Of a stretch of 64,000 nt of DNA, positions 27,025-37,108 are shown in pieces. The notes under the pieces are model-generated. The model did not search any database, was not told where the DNA came from, and was given only the letters and a program-made list of their open reading frames with translations. Made by a program: the position numbers and the translations under genes. The stretch's first letter is position 1; each line of letters begins with the position of its first letter. Origin of the DNA: Paracoccaceae bacterium (GTDB lineage: Bacteria; Pseudomonadota; Alphaproteobacteria; Rhodobacterales; Rhodobacteraceae); NCBI GenBank assembly GCA_029246285.1, contig JAQWNW010000022.1, forward strand, positions 89,059 to 153,058. Reading direction: 5' to 3'.

Positions 27025-27771
27025 TTACTTCATGAAAAAGTAATAAATTGTCAAAAGAGCCCCAAATATAATCACAATTTTTCTGATGTTATTTTGAGGA
27101 AGTGAAATTGCTAGTCTTCCTCCCATATAACCCCCTCCAGCACTTCCGAGAAACATTACCACCGCGTAAGGCCAAAAAACCTCACCAGACATTATATAAA
27201 TTATTGAAGCCGGAACACTTATAGATGCAATTACAGCATTTTTCATCGCATTAGCAGTGCGAAGGTCTTCAAAACCAATTAATATTAAAACCGCTAACGC
27301 AATTTGTCCCAGCCCAGCGCCAAAATAACCACCATAAATGGAAAAGGCGAAAAGAAGTATTATAGGCAGTTTCTGTGATTTTAATGATAACCCTACAAGC
27401 TTTTTTCGGAGGTTAGGGGCAAAGACAAATAATAGTGTTGCAAAACCCATCAGGTACGGAATGAGACTTTTAAAAATATCAGCACCCAATGAAAATAGTA
27501 TGATTGCTCCAAATATGCTCCCGAATGAGCATATAAGTATGGGGCCGTAGATTTGCTTTCCTATCATTCTTAATTCATTTTTGAATGCAGGCAGTGCTGC
27601 TATATTACCTGGAGCAGTGGCAATGAAGTTTGTAGCATTAGCAGAGACTGGGGATAATCCTGCCAACATCAGAGCTGGAAATGTTAAAAAAGTAGCGCCA
27701 CCGGCGACGGCATTTAAGATCCCTGCGAGAAATCCAGTTATGAATAAAACTAGAAAGAATAATATTTCCAA
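27025..27771 (-). CDS. TSUP family (TauE/SafE-like) membrane protein
   Basis: A 248-residue integral membrane protein with about 8 helices and the family N terminus FITGFLAGILNAVAGGATFLTFPALMLAGLSP, repeated in the second half as YGGYFGAGLGQIALAVLILIG. Members of this family export or import sulfur-containing anions; TauE in Cupriavidus is a sulfite exporter tied to taurine breakdown. A sulfite role is therefore attractive because the taurine genes begin 1.4 kb away, but the YfcA-like sequence alone does not prove it. The only suitable start is TTG with GGAC upstream. Confidence 0.8.
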   Translation of the reverse strand: MEILFFLVLFITGFLAGILNAVAGGATFLTFPALMLAGLSPVSANATNFIATAPGNIAALPAFKNELRMIGKQIYGPILICSFGSIFGAIILFSLGADIFKSLIPYLMGFATLLFVFAPNLRKKLVGLSLKSQKLPIILLFAFSIYGGYFGAGLGQIALAVLILIGFEDLRTANAMKNAVIASISVPASIIYIMSGEVFWPYAVVMFLGSAGGGYMGGRLAISLPQNNIRKIVIIFGALLTIYYFFMK

Positions 27772-27828
27772 AATTCGTCCAAATAAAAATTGTTATTAGA
27801 TTAGTAAGAGTTAAAATGCGACACTGAG

Positions 27829-28260
27829 TTGCACTTGATAATTACTGACAAGGATTATTTGATCAACCACAAATGTGTAGGGATTAAATCAATTAAGGAA
27901 GAGAAAACAAATCGTTCTTTAAAGTCGGCTATGTTTTTTGGCTGGAAAAGGCTTTGTCCAAAATGTGGCCAAGGTGAGTTAATGAGTTCTTATTTGAAAG
28001 TAAGATTGGGATGTAGTTCCTGCTCTCAAGATTTTCATTACCAAAGAGCTGACGATGGGCCAGCTTATATTACAGTATTGATCATCGGGCATCTGTTGGT
28101 GCCACTAATTTTGTTTTTTTATGAATTTTTCCGGTTAAGCCCGTTGATTATGGCTATTAGTTTGAGTACGTTTGCAGTCTTATTGGCGTTATATCTGCTT
28201 CCGAGAATAAAAGGTGCTTTAATTGGATTGCAATGGGCGAAACAGATGCACGGATTTTGA
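27829..28260 (+). CDS. DUF983 family protein
   Basis: A DUF983 protein of up to 143 residues. The zinc-ribbon-like pair CPKCGQGELMSSYLKVRLGCSSC is followed by ADDGPAYITVLIIGHLLVP and two membrane helices. Function unknown; the family is common near cytochrome oxidase or processing genes in Alphaproteobacteria. The start is uncertain: the frame opens with TTG at 27829, and the N-terminal 35 residues before AMFFGWKRLCPKCG do not look conserved, so a later TTG (27859) is possible. The NUDIX gene follows after 43 bases. Confidence 0.75.
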   Translation: MHLIITDKDYLINHKCVGIKSIKEEKTNRSLKSAMFFGWKRLCPKCGQGELMSSYLKVRLGCSSCSQDFHYQRADDGPAYITVLIIGHLLVPLILFFYEFFRLSPLIMAISLSTFAVLLALYLLPRIKGALIGLQWAKQMHGF

Positions 28261-28303
28261 AAGCCATTTAAGATAAGAATTGCGCAAAAACACTAGGAGT
28301 GTA

Positions 28304-28981
28304 ATGAACAACTTGGAAGTAAAAAATGCTGCGTCAATCATATTGTTGCGCGGATATAATGGTAATTCAAAGGTATTGATGGGTCAGAGAGGTAAGGGAG
28401 CGTCATTCATGCCTAATAAGTTTGTTTTTCCTGGAGGCGCAGTGGATAACGAAGACTCAAGAGTAATTTCGGATGATGCCATTAATAAAGAGATGCTTCT
28501 AAATTTGAAAATGAAATCTGAAAGTGGCATAGAATCTGCTATTGTGGCAGCTGGAATAAGAGAACTTTGGGAAGAAACGGGTTTAATTTTGGGATCTCTG
28601 TCTAAACATATTCCGGCAATGCAACATAAAAGTTGGGAAGAGTTTTTTAGGACTGGTTATCAGCCTAATGCCAAAAATATGGAATTAATTTTTAGAGCAA
28701 TTACACCTCCTGGCAGGACAAGAAGATTTGATGCAAGATTCTTTCTAGTTAATGCAGAAGACATTCACGGGGATCTAGATGATTTTTCAAATGCATCTGG
28801 TGAATTAAGCCACTTACAGTGGATTGGATTGACTGCTGCTGAGAGCCTTGATTTGCCAATTATTACTCAAATTGTCTTAAAGGAAGTCCAGTCTATCTTG
28901 AATGGAAATAGTCCAAGGGGCTATCCTTTTTACTATCATGAAGGGGGAATTTCACATTTCGAACGATTGGAAAGATATTGA
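28304..28981 (+). CDS. NUDIX hydrolase
   Basis: A 225-residue NUDIX protein. The Nudix box is split over FPGGAVDNED and the catalytic helix AAGIRELWEETGLILG with the metal-binding glutamates. Such enzymes hydrolyse nucleoside diphosphates linked to another group; this longer type (with TPPGRTRRFDARFFLV) resembles those acting on CoA or NDP-sugars, but the substrate is not known. I chose the ATG at 28304 because GGAG lies 4 bases before it; an earlier in-frame TTG has no such site. Confidence 0.85.
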   Translation: MNNLEVKNAASIILLRGYNGNSKVLMGQRGKGASFMPNKFVFPGGAVDNEDSRVISDDAINKEMLLNLKMKSESGIESAIVAAGIRELWEETGLILGSLSKHIPAMQHKSWEEFFRTGYQPNAKNMELIFRAITPPGRTRRFDARFFLVNAEDIHGDLDDFSNASGELSHLQWIGLTAAESLDLPIITQIVLKEVQSILNGNSPRGYPFYYHEGGISHFERLERY

Positions 28982-29007
28982 AATTCTTGTGAAATATAAA
29001 TGAACAT

Positions 29008-29035
29008 TTGTAAAACAATTTTCATAAGTTATAAT
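29008..29035 (+). promoter_or_regulatory. candidate sigma-70 promoter upstream of tpa
   Basis: TTGTAA (29008-29013), 16 bases, then a perfect TATAAT (29030-29035). It would give the taurine genes a leader of about 170 bases. The rest of the leader up to 29212 is AT-rich and I found no repeat resembling a TauR-type operator. Confidence 0.45.
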
Positions 29036-29212
29036 ACGTCGATCTGTGGGGTATAAAAAGAGTTCCGATTTTATCCTAATTCTCTTTTATTTGCGTTAAT
29101 TGTAATCTTTTTTCCCCTTTTGATTTTCTTGGATTAGTAGTATTGTATTCAAGGGTGATATTATAGCTTTTATGATTGACTTATCATTTAAGAAATTTTG
29201 AGGAGAAAACTT

Positions 29213-30595
29213 ATGAACCAGCATTTGAATGCTAATGATTTAACTACTGTCGTAGAGAATGATAAAGCACATATTTGGCATCATTTGAGCCAACATGCCC
29301 CATATGAGAAAATAGATCCTCGAATTATTGTAGAAGGCAAGGGCATGCGTGTATGGGACCAACATGGTAAAGAGCATATTGATGCTGTCTCAGGGGGTGT
29401 TTGGACCGTAAATGTAGGGTATGGTCGCGAAAGTATTGCTAATGCTGTAAGGGATCAGCTGATAAAATTAAATTATTTTGCTCAGACAGCAGGTTCTATT
29501 CCAGGATCAATGTTTGCAGAGAAACTGTTACAAAAGATGCCAGGGCTAAGTAGAGTTTATTATGCAAACTCTGGATCTGAAGCAAATGAAAAAGTTTTTA
29601 AAATGGTTCGTCAAATTTCTGAAAAAAAATACGGTGGGAAAAAGAACAAAATTTTGTTCCGTGATCGTGACTATCATGGAACGACTATTACTTGTTTATC
29701 TGCCAGTGGTCAGCCCCAAAGGGCAAGCCAATACGGACCGTTCACCCCCGGCTTTGTTCAGGTGCCTCACTGTTTGGAATACCGCAGCCAATTTGAAGAC
29801 TCTGAAAACTACGGAGAACAGGTAGTTAAAGCAACCGAGGAGGTTATTTTAAGAGAGGGACCTGATACGATTGGGTTGATGTGTTTAGAACCGGTGACTG
29901 CTGGAGGGGGAGTGATAACACCACCAGACGGGTATTGGGAGGGAATTCAAAACCTTTGTAAGAAGTATGATATTTTATTACATATCGATGAAGTTGTCTG
30001 TGGTGTAGGACGAACAGGTACTTGGTTCGGATATCAGCATTTTGGAGTGAAACCAGATTTTGTAACGATGGCAAAAGGAGTTGCTTCAGGATATGCTGCA
30101 ATTAGTTGTGCAGTCACCACTGAAGAAGTATTTGATATGTTTAAAGACAATTCAGACGATCCATTGAATTATTTTCGCGACATTTCAACATTTGGTGGTT
30201 GTACTGCTGGACCGGCGGCGGCATTAGAGAACATCAATATAATTGAAAATGAAGATCTCTTATCAAATACTGTTGAAATGGGACATTATGCAATTGATCA
30301 ATTAAGTGAGTTACAAGATAAACACGCCGTTATTGGTCAGGTTCGTGGAAAAGGACTTTTCTTGGGGGCAGAATTAGTTAAAGACCGAAGTACAAGAGAG
30401 CCAATGGATGAGAAAATGGTAGCGGCAGTTACAGCAAACTGTATGTCGCAGGGTGTTATCATTGGTATGACCAATAGATCATTGCCTGGATTAAATAATA
30501 CGCTTTGTCTTTCACCTGCTTTGATAGCAACAAAAGATGATATAGACGAAATTATTTCATCTATGGATGTCGCACTTTCAGAGGTTTTTGAATAA
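29213..30595 (+). CDS. tpa: taurine--pyruvate aminotransferase
   Basis: A 460-residue class III PLP aminotransferase. The N-terminal VVENDKAHIWHHLSQHAPYE, the GVWTVNVGYGRESIANAVRDQL stretch and the PLP lysine (Lys288 in TMAKGVASGYAA) match Tpa of Roseobacter-group bacteria. It moves the amino group of taurine to pyruvate, giving sulfoacetaldehyde and alanine. ATG 29213 follows an AGGAG by 7 bases; an in-frame TTG further up overlaps that site. Directly followed by xsc, pta and soeABC on the same strand, so the whole degradation path is clustered. Confidence 0.93.
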   Translation: MNQHLNANDLTTVVENDKAHIWHHLSQHAPYEKIDPRIIVEGKGMRVWDQHGKEHIDAVSGGVWTVNVGYGRESIANAVRDQLIKLNYFAQTAGSIPGSMFAEKLLQKMPGLSRVYYANSGSEANEKVFKMVRQISEKKYGGKKNKILFRDRDYHGTTITCLSASGQPQRASQYGPFTPGFVQVPHCLEYRSQFEDSENYGEQVVKATEEVILREGPDTIGLMCLEPVTAGGGVITPPDGYWEGIQNLCKKYDILLHIDEVVCGVGRTGTWFGYQHFGVKPDFVTMAKGVASGYAAISCAVTTEEVFDMFKDNSDDPLNYFRDISTFGGCTAGPAAALENINIIENEDLLSNTVEMGHYAIDQLSELQDKHAVIGQVRGKGLFLGAELVKDRSTREPMDEKMVAAVTANCMSQGVIIGMTNRSLPGLNNTLCLSPALIATKDDIDEIISSMDVALSEVFE

Positions 30596-30645
30596 CACAA
30601 AAATTCAAATCAATTGCATTACATTATTTTTAAAAGGATTTCTTT

Positions 30646-32415
30646 ATGAAAATGACAACTGAAGAAGCTTTTGTTAAAGTTTTACAAATCCATGGTATCA
30701 AACATGCGTTTGGTATTATTGGTTCGGCAATGATGCCAATTTCAGATCTGTTTCCAGTGGCTGGCATTAAATTCTGGGATGCTGCTCATGAATGTAATGC
30801 TGGAATGATGTCAGATGGGTTCACTCGGGCATCGGGTGAGATGTCAATGATGATTGCTCAGAACGGTCCAGGGATTACAAATTTCGTAACTCCTGTTAAG
30901 ACAGCATATTGGAATCATACACCTCTTTTGCTCGTTACGCCCCAAGCAGCGAACAAAACAATTGGTCAAGGTGGGTTTCAAGAAGTTGAGCAAATGGCTC
31001 TGTTCAAAGATATGGTTGCTTATCAAGAAGAGGTTAGAGATCCAACGCGGACTGCAGAGGTGTTAAATCGAGTGATCATGCAGGCTAAAAGAGCGTCTGC
31101 TCCTGCCCAGATCAATATACCAAGAGATTATTGGACCCAAGTGATTGATATAGATTTACCTGCCGTAATTGATTTTGAGTTACCAAGTGGTGGCGATGAA
31201 GCAATAAGTAAAGCAGCAGAACTCCTAAGTAATGCGAAAAACCCAGTTATCTTGAATGGTGCAGGCGTGGTGATTGGAAACGCCATCTCTGACTCTATGA
31301 AGTTGGCAGAGCGCTTAGATGCTCCTGTTTGTTGTGGTTATCAGCACAATGATGCTTTTCCAGGTTCCCATCCACTTTTTGCTGGACCATTGGGTTATAA
31401 TGGTTCGAAGGCTGGGATGGAGCTTATTTCACAGGCAGATGTGGTACTTGCCTTGGGGACTAGGCTTAATCCGTTTTCTACATTACCAGGCTATGGTATA
31501 GATTATTGGCCTAAAAAAGCCTCTATAATACAGGTTGATATAAATGCTGATAGAATTGGTCTGACAAAGCCTGTTTCAATTGGAATAGTTGGAGACGCAA
31601 AGAAGGTAGCGGGTGCATTATTGCTTAAACTTGGCGCAAATGCGGGTGATAATGGGCGTCAAGAACGAAAAGCAGTGATAGCTAAGACGAAGTCAATGTG
31701 GGCTCAAGAACTGACCTCTATGGACCACGAAGATGACGATCCTGGAACTACTTGGAATGAAAGAGCTAGAGGGAGAGAGCCGGAAAAGATGTCCCCTCGA
31801 ATGGCGTGGAGAGCGATACAATCTGCTTTGCCAAAAGAAGCAATTATTTCCTCAGATATTGGTAATAATTGTGCGATTGGTAATGCTTATCCAACTTTCG
31901 AATCGGGAAGAAAATATTTGGCACCTGGACTATTTGGGCCATGTGGGTATGGATTTCCAGCTATATGTGGAGCGAAAATAGCTTGTCCTGATGTCCCTGT
32001 TGTTGGATTTGCTGGGGACGGAGCGTTTGGTATCTCGATGAACGAAATGGTTAGCTGCGGTAGAGATGATTGGCCTGGCATAACAATGGTAATTTTTAGA
32101 AATTATCAATGGGGTGCCGAAAAAAGAAATACAACATTATGGTACGAGGATAACTTCGTTGGTACTGAGTTAGACACTGGTGTGTCATACGCAAAGATTG
32201 CTCAGTCTTGTGGTCTAATTGGTGTTCAAGTAGACGGCATGGACTCATTACGAGATGCGTTAGACGAAGCTATAAAAGTACAAATGAATGAAGGAAAAAC
32301 GACGTTTATAGAGGTTATTTTAAACCAAGAGTTGGGTGAACCTTTTAGAAGAGATGCAATGAAAAAGCCTGTATCTGTTGCGGGAATAAGTGCCGCTGAC
32401 ATGCGTCAAAATTAA
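30646..32415 (+). CDS. xsc: sulfoacetaldehyde acetyltransferase
   Basis: A 589-residue thiamine diphosphate enzyme that converts sulfoacetaldehyde and phosphate to acetyl phosphate and sulfite, the step that breaks the carbon-sulfur bond. The catalytic Glu49 lies in DAAHECNAGMMSDGFTRASG; the ThDP/Mg motif is GDGAFGISMNEM through IFRNYQWGAEKRN. Length and motifs fit Xsc rather than acetolactate synthase. It stands 50 bases behind tpa and 54 before pta. Confidence 0.95.
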   Translation: MKMTTEEAFVKVLQIHGIKHAFGIIGSAMMPISDLFPVAGIKFWDAAHECNAGMMSDGFTRASGEMSMMIAQNGPGITNFVTPVKTAYWNHTPLLLVTPQAANKTIGQGGFQEVEQMALFKDMVAYQEEVRDPTRTAEVLNRVIMQAKRASAPAQINIPRDYWTQVIDIDLPAVIDFELPSGGDEAISKAAELLSNAKNPVILNGAGVVIGNAISDSMKLAERLDAPVCCGYQHNDAFPGSHPLFAGPLGYNGSKAGMELISQADVVLALGTRLNPFSTLPGYGIDYWPKKASIIQVDINADRIGLTKPVSIGIVGDAKKVAGALLLKLGANAGDNGRQERKAVIAKTKSMWAQELTSMDHEDDDPGTTWNERARGREPEKMSPRMAWRAIQSALPKEAIISSDIGNNCAIGNAYPTFESGRKYLAPGLFGPCGYGFPAICGAKIACPDVPVVGFAGDGAFGISMNEMVSCGRDDWPGITMVIFRNYQWGAEKRNTTLWYEDNFVGTELDTGVSYAKIAQSCGLIGVQVDGMDSLRDALDEAIKVQMNEGKTTFIEVILNQELGEPFRRDAMKKPVSVAGISAADMRQN

Positions 32416-32469
32416 TTGATTTTTGAGATTTTGAACCTTGAGGTTTAAGAAGGTTAGAGAGATAGGTTA

Positions 32470-33399
32470 ATGGAACATTCACCTTTTTTAACTTCAGAAA
32501 AGATAGTTTGTTCAAATCATTTATTGAGCCGCGCTCAAAAATTGAAAAAGCCCAATGTAGTTATCGCTAATGCTGGTTCTGTTTTACCTATGTCGGCTGC
32601 TCTAGAAGCAACAAAAATTGGAATTATGACGCCAATCTTTGTTGGTGATGTTAAAGATATTGAGAAAGAGGCGAATGATTTAAATTGGGATATCGCGAAT
32701 TTTGAAATAATCGCTGCTAAAGGAGAATATGAAAGCGCCAAGGTAGCAGCAAAAGTTTGTGGTTATGGACATGGTGATATATTAATGAAGGGAGATCTCC
32801 ATTCAGATATTTTTATGAAAGCCACACTGAAGAAAGAGTCTGGGCTTCGAACCGGTAGAAGGTTAGTCCATTCATTTTTCATCACACACCCAAGTGATCG
32901 AAGACCTCTATTAATCAGTGATGCCGCGGTTAATATAAAGCCTAATCTCGTCACTAGAAAGGAGGCAACACGTTTCGCTGTCGACATATTGCATATTTTA
33001 GGGATTAGTCGACCAAAAGTAGCATTTTTGTCAGCAACCGAAGTTCCTGTAGATACGATGGAAAGTAGTTTAGAAGCGGCTACTTTGTGTGAATGGGCTA
33101 AAAAAGAAATAAAAAACGCAGATTTTTCAGGCCCTTTGGCCTTAGACTTAATATTGTCTCCAGAGAGTGCAAAGGTAAAAGGTTTTTCAGAAAATCTCGT
33201 TGCTGGAAAAGCTGATGCAATAATTGTGCCTGATATTGTTTCTGGAAATGCGATTTTCAAAGCTCTTGTCTATTTATCTGGAGGTTGTGCTGCTGGAATC
33301 GTCAATGGTGCCAAAGTTCCAATATTACTTACAAGTAGGTCTGATCCGCCAGCTGCCCGCATAGCATCCGTCGCCCTTGCTAATATCTTGCGAGTATAA
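32470..33399 (+). CDS. pta: phosphate acetyltransferase (C2-sulfonate pathway)
   Basis: A 309-residue enzyme of the phosphate acetyl/butyryltransferase family that turns the acetyl phosphate made by Xsc into acetyl-CoA. Motifs include VIANAGSVLPMSAALEATKIG, HGDILMKGDLHSDIFMKA, LISDAAVNIKPNL and PDIVSGNAIFKALVYLSGG. It is the short, single-domain form lacking the regulatory extension. Its place right after xsc settles the pathway. A 126-base gap separates it from soeA. Confidence 0.92.
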   Translation: MEHSPFLTSEKIVCSNHLLSRAQKLKKPNVVIANAGSVLPMSAALEATKIGIMTPIFVGDVKDIEKEANDLNWDIANFEIIAAKGEYESAKVAAKVCGYGHGDILMKGDLHSDIFMKATLKKESGLRTGRRLVHSFFITHPSDRRPLLISDAAVNIKPNLVTRKEATRFAVDILHILGISRPKVAFLSATEVPVDTMESSLEAATLCEWAKKEIKNADFSGPLALDLILSPESAKVKGFSENLVAGKADAIIVPDIVSGNAIFKALVYLSGGCAAGIVNGAKVPILLTSRSDPPAARIASVALANILRV

Positions 33400-33525
33400 T
33401 TAAATTTTCAAAATTCTGCCTAACATTTAGTTAAATCGCTTTGCTTCCTTTTTTAAACAATTTATAGTTTGTATATCATTAAATTTTTTTAACTAAATTT
33501 TCCTGTTTTAATCAAAGGTTCTATT

Positions 33526-36360
33526 GTGAGTAAATTTGCACAACCCAAACTGGACTTAAGTCCTAAAGTGAATGATGAAATTCGAAAAACTACTTGTTAT
33601 ATGTGTGCCTGTCGCTGTGGTATAAATGTACATATGCAAAGTGGTAAAGTTAAATATATTGAGGGCAATAAGGACCATCCAGTAAATCAGGGGGTTTTAT
33701 GTGCCAAGGGATCAGCAGGCATAATGCAGATTTATTCTCCTGCTAGGTTACGGGCGCCGATGAAGCGGATTGGTCCGCGCGGTAGTGGTGCTTTTGAAGA
33801 GATAAGTTGGGAAGAGGCGCTAGGAATTGCTACAGATTGGCTAAAGCCAGTTAGAAATGATGACCCGAAAAAGCTGGCTTTTTTTACTGGCCGTGATCAA
33901 TCACAATCTTTCACAAGTTGGTGGGCACAGGCCTATGGTACTCCAAATTATGCTGCTCATGGCGGATTTTGCTCGGTCAATATGGCTGCTGCTGGTATAT
34001 ATACGATGGGTGGTGCGTTTTGGGAGTTTGGTCAACCTGACTGGGAACGTACAAAATTATTTATGATCTTTGGAGTGGCTGAAGATCACGATAGCAACCC
34101 AATAAAAATAGGGCTAGGAAAATTAAAAAAACGCGGGGCAAAAGTTATTGGGGTTAATCCGATTCGAACCGGATATAATGCGATTGCGGATGATTGGGTT
34201 GGTATAACACCGGGTACAGATGGTCTATTCATTTTATCTTTGGTTCATACTTTGATGGCAGCAGGTAAGATTGATTTGGAGTATTTGATTCGATACACGA
34301 ATGCCCCTTATTTGATTGATAGTGACCCAAAATCTAAAACTTTTGGCTTGTTTCTTCGCGATAATGCGGGTGAACCTTTGATACTTGATCGGATAACAAA
34401 GAAAGCAATCGCTTGGAATACCAAAGGTGCTAAACCTGATTTAGCTGGAAGTTATAGAAGAGGAGGGATTAGTCATCTTTCAGTTTTTCAAATGATAGCT
34501 GAGCGTTATTTGTCGGAAGATTATTCTCCAGAGGCAGTTTCAAAGAAAGTAGGGATTTCTGCAGATAGGATAAAAGGTATTGCTGCAGATTTGGCACGCG
34601 TAGCTTTTGAAGAAGAAATAGTGATAGAGCAGGAATGGACAGATTTTCGAGGAGAAAAGCATGATAAAATGGTTGGCAGGCCTGTAAGTTTTCATGCCAT
34701 GAGGGGTGTTTCAGCCCATTCAAATGGATTCCAGACGTGCAGATCGTTACATCTTCTTCAGATAATTTTGGGAAGTGTGGAGGTACCTGGCGGGTTTCGG
34801 TTTAAACCACCTTACCCAAAACACTCAACCAGTCATCCAAAACCTCACTGTAAAGTCACTGCTGGAATGCCACTTGATGGCCCACATCTTGGCTACATAC
34901 AGGGTCCCGAGGACCTGTGTATTAATAAAGATGGGAAACCAATTAGGATCGATAAAGCATATTCTTGGGAAAATCCGATGTCAGCTCATGGATTGATGCA
35001 CATGGTAATAAGTAATGCATATTCGGGTGACCCTTACCCAATTGATGTGATGTTTATGTATATGGCAAATATGTCTTGGAATTCTTCAATGAACACTTCT
35101 GGTGTTATGGAAATGTTAACTGCTAAAGATGGAAATAATGAATATAAAATACCTAAATTGATTTACTCGGATGCTTATTCATCTGAAATGGTAGCTTATG
35201 CTGACTTAATTTTGCCTGATACAACTTATATGGAAAGGCATGACTGCATAAGTCTTCTTGATAGGCCTATTTGCGAAGCTGAAGCCGCTGCGGATAGTAT
35301 CCGTTGGCCTGTGATTGAACCAGATAGAGATGTCAGAGGGTTCCAATCTGTTCTGTTAGATTTAGGTGCAAGATTAAAACTACCCGGATTTATTACCGAA
35401 AATGGAGATCCTAAATTTGAAGATTATGCTGACTACATTATTAATCACGAAAGACGGCCAGGGGTTGGCCCTTTAGCTGGATTCAGGGGTAAAAATGGAG
35501 ATAAGGAGGGTCGAGGAGAGACTAACCCAAAACAAATAGAAGCCTATATTGAGAATGGTGGTTTTTGGAAGAAGCACATTCCAGAAGCAGCACAATTTTT
35601 CAAGCCTTGGAATGTTGAATACCAAGAATGGGCTGTTGAAACGGGTCTTTTTGATAAGCAGTCGCCGTATCTTTTTGATATATACATAGAACCAATGCAA
35701 AAATTTATATTGTCTGCAAAGGGAATAGGTGAAATGCAGCCACCGGATCATTTGCGTAAACAAATTATTGATACAATGGACCCTCTTCCGATCTGGTATC
35801 AGCCTTTCGAGGAACAAGTTACTGATGGAGAAGAGTTTCCAGTACATGCATTAACTCAGAGACCAATGGCTATGTATCATAGTTGGGGTAGTCAGAATGC
35901 GTGGTTAAGACAAATCCACGGATACAACCCAATGTATTTACCCAAAAAGATTTGGAAAGAGAAGAATTTCCAAGAGGGAGATTGGGCGTTGGTAACTTCT
36001 AGAAGTGGTTCAATCAAAGTCCCAGTTTCCAGAATGGATGCACTGAATGAAAATACAATTTGGACTTGGAATGCTATTGGAAAAAGAAGAGGAGCATGGG
36101 GGCTATCAGAATATGCGACTGAATCCAACAAAGGATTCTTACTTAACCATATTATTCATGAATTGTTACCACCAAAAAAAGATGGAATGCGTTGGTCAAA
36201 TAGTGATCCAATAACTGGCCAAGCCGCTTGGTTTGACTTAAAAGTTAAGGTTGAGAAAATATCAAAAGAAGAACATGTAACCCCATTCGCCCATCCGCAG
36301 AAATCTCCTGTAAAGTCTGACGTAAATGATGTAAAATATGGAGAAGATTTCATTGACTGA
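33526..36360 (+). CDS. soeA: molybdopterin oxidoreductase, sulfite dehydrogenase SoeA type
   Basis: A 944-residue catalytic subunit with Mo-bis-MGD and one iron-sulfur cluster. Cys24, Cys27, Cys31 and Cys59 form the cluster site (TTCYMCACRCG, GVLCAKG) and Cys149 in GGFCSVNM is the likely Mo ligand. There is no twin-arginine signal, so the enzyme faces the cytoplasm, as known for SoeABC but not for periplasmic PhsA/DmsA relatives. Placed after xsc, it would oxidise the released sulfite to sulfate. GTG start with AAAGG. Assignment to sulfite rests on family plus context. Confidence 0.85.
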   Translation: MSKFAQPKLDLSPKVNDEIRKTTCYMCACRCGINVHMQSGKVKYIEGNKDHPVNQGVLCAKGSAGIMQIYSPARLRAPMKRIGPRGSGAFEEISWEEALGIATDWLKPVRNDDPKKLAFFTGRDQSQSFTSWWAQAYGTPNYAAHGGFCSVNMAAAGIYTMGGAFWEFGQPDWERTKLFMIFGVAEDHDSNPIKIGLGKLKKRGAKVIGVNPIRTGYNAIADDWVGITPGTDGLFILSLVHTLMAAGKIDLEYLIRYTNAPYLIDSDPKSKTFGLFLRDNAGEPLILDRITKKAIAWNTKGAKPDLAGSYRRGGISHLSVFQMIAERYLSEDYSPEAVSKKVGISADRIKGIAADLARVAFEEEIVIEQEWTDFRGEKHDKMVGRPVSFHAMRGVSAHSNGFQTCRSLHLLQIILGSVEVPGGFRFKPPYPKHSTSHPKPHCKVTAGMPLDGPHLGYIQGPEDLCINKDGKPIRIDKAYSWENPMSAHGLMHMVISNAYSGDPYPIDVMFMYMANMSWNSSMNTSGVMEMLTAKDGNNEYKIPKLIYSDAYSSEMVAYADLILPDTTYMERHDCISLLDRPICEAEAAADSIRWPVIEPDRDVRGFQSVLLDLGARLKLPGFITENGDPKFEDYADYIINHERRPGVGPLAGFRGKNGDKEGRGETNPKQIEAYIENGGFWKKHIPEAAQFFKPWNVEYQEWAVETGLFDKQSPYLFDIYIEPMQKFILSAKGIGEMQPPDHLRKQIIDTMDPLPIWYQPFEEQVTDGEEFPVHALTQRPMAMYHSWGSQNAWLRQIHGYNPMYLPKKIWKEKNFQEGDWALVTSRSGSIKVPVSRMDALNENTIWTWNAIGKRRGAWGLSEYATESNKGFLLNHIIHELLPPKKDGMRWSNSDPITGQAAWFDLKVKVEKISKEEHVTPFAHPQKSPVKSDVNDVKYGEDFID

Positions 36361-37108
36361 GCTTCCTTCAACTACACACAAGAAACTTGGCCTTGTTATC
36401 GATTTGGACACCTGCGTTGGTTGTCATGCTTGCGTAATAAATTGTAAAGAGTGGAACACATCGCATTATGGGGCTCCATTATCGGATATCGAAGCCTATG
36501 GGGAAAATCCAGTTGGAACTTTTTTAAATAGAATACATACCTATGAAGTAACTCCAGTACAGGGTTTAACTCAGACTGTGCATTTTCCTAAGTCATGTTT
36601 GCATTGTGAAGACGCTCCATGTGTTACGGTTTGCCCAACTGGAGCAAGTTATAAGAGAAGTGAAGACGGGATTGTTTTGGTAAATGAGGATGATTGCATT
36701 GGGTGTGGATTGTGCGCCTGGGCATGTCCCTATGGCGCTCGCGAGATGGATGCAGCTGAGGGAGTTATGAAAAAATGTACGCTTTGCGTAGATCGGATAT
36801 ATAATGAAAATATACCTGAAGAAGATAGAGAGCCAGCATGTGTTAGGACTTGTCCAGCTAACGCAAGACATTTTGGGGATTTTTCGGATCCAGATAGTAA
36901 TGTCAGCAAGCTTAGTAAAGAGCGTGGTGGTATAGATCTAATGCCCGAACAACTTACTAAACCTGTTAACAAGTATTTACCACCAAGAGCAAAAGCGGAA
37001 ATTTCGACAGATGGGGAAATAGATGTCTTATCTCCATTCTTAGAACCGATTGCATCTGAAACAACTGGGTTTTTGAGTTGGCTAGACAAAGCTTTGGATA
37101 AGATCTAA
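36338..37108 (+). CDS. soeB: iron-sulfur subunit SoeB
   Basis: A 256-residue ferredoxin-like electron transfer subunit with four cysteine clusters of the DmsB/PsrB pattern: CVGCHACVINCKEWN, CLHCEDAPCVTVCPTGA, CIGCGLCAWACPYGAR and CTLCVDRI with CVRTCPANARHFGD. It would carry electrons from SoeA to the membrane anchor. The ATG lies 23 bases inside soeA; a later TTG (36353) behind GGAGAAG is an alternative start. The stop shares a base with the soeC start. Confidence 0.88.
   Translation: MEKISLTELPSTTHKKLGLVIDLDTCVGCHACVINCKEWNTSHYGAPLSDIEAYGENPVGTFLNRIHTYEVTPVQGLTQTVHFPKSCLHCEDAPCVTVCPTGASYKRSEDGIVLVNEDDCIGCGLCAWACPYGAREMDAAEGVMKKCTLCVDRIYNENIPEEDREPACVRTCPANARHFGDFSDPDSNVSKLSKERGGIDLMPEQLTKPVNKYLPPRAKAEISTDGEIDVLSPFLEPIASETTGFLSWLDKALDKI

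Noticed and set aside
32763..33260. 165-codon open frame on the minus strand inside pta
   Set aside because: It is fully antisense to a well-recognised phosphotransacetylase, has no family resemblance and no ribosome site. It is a shadow frame.
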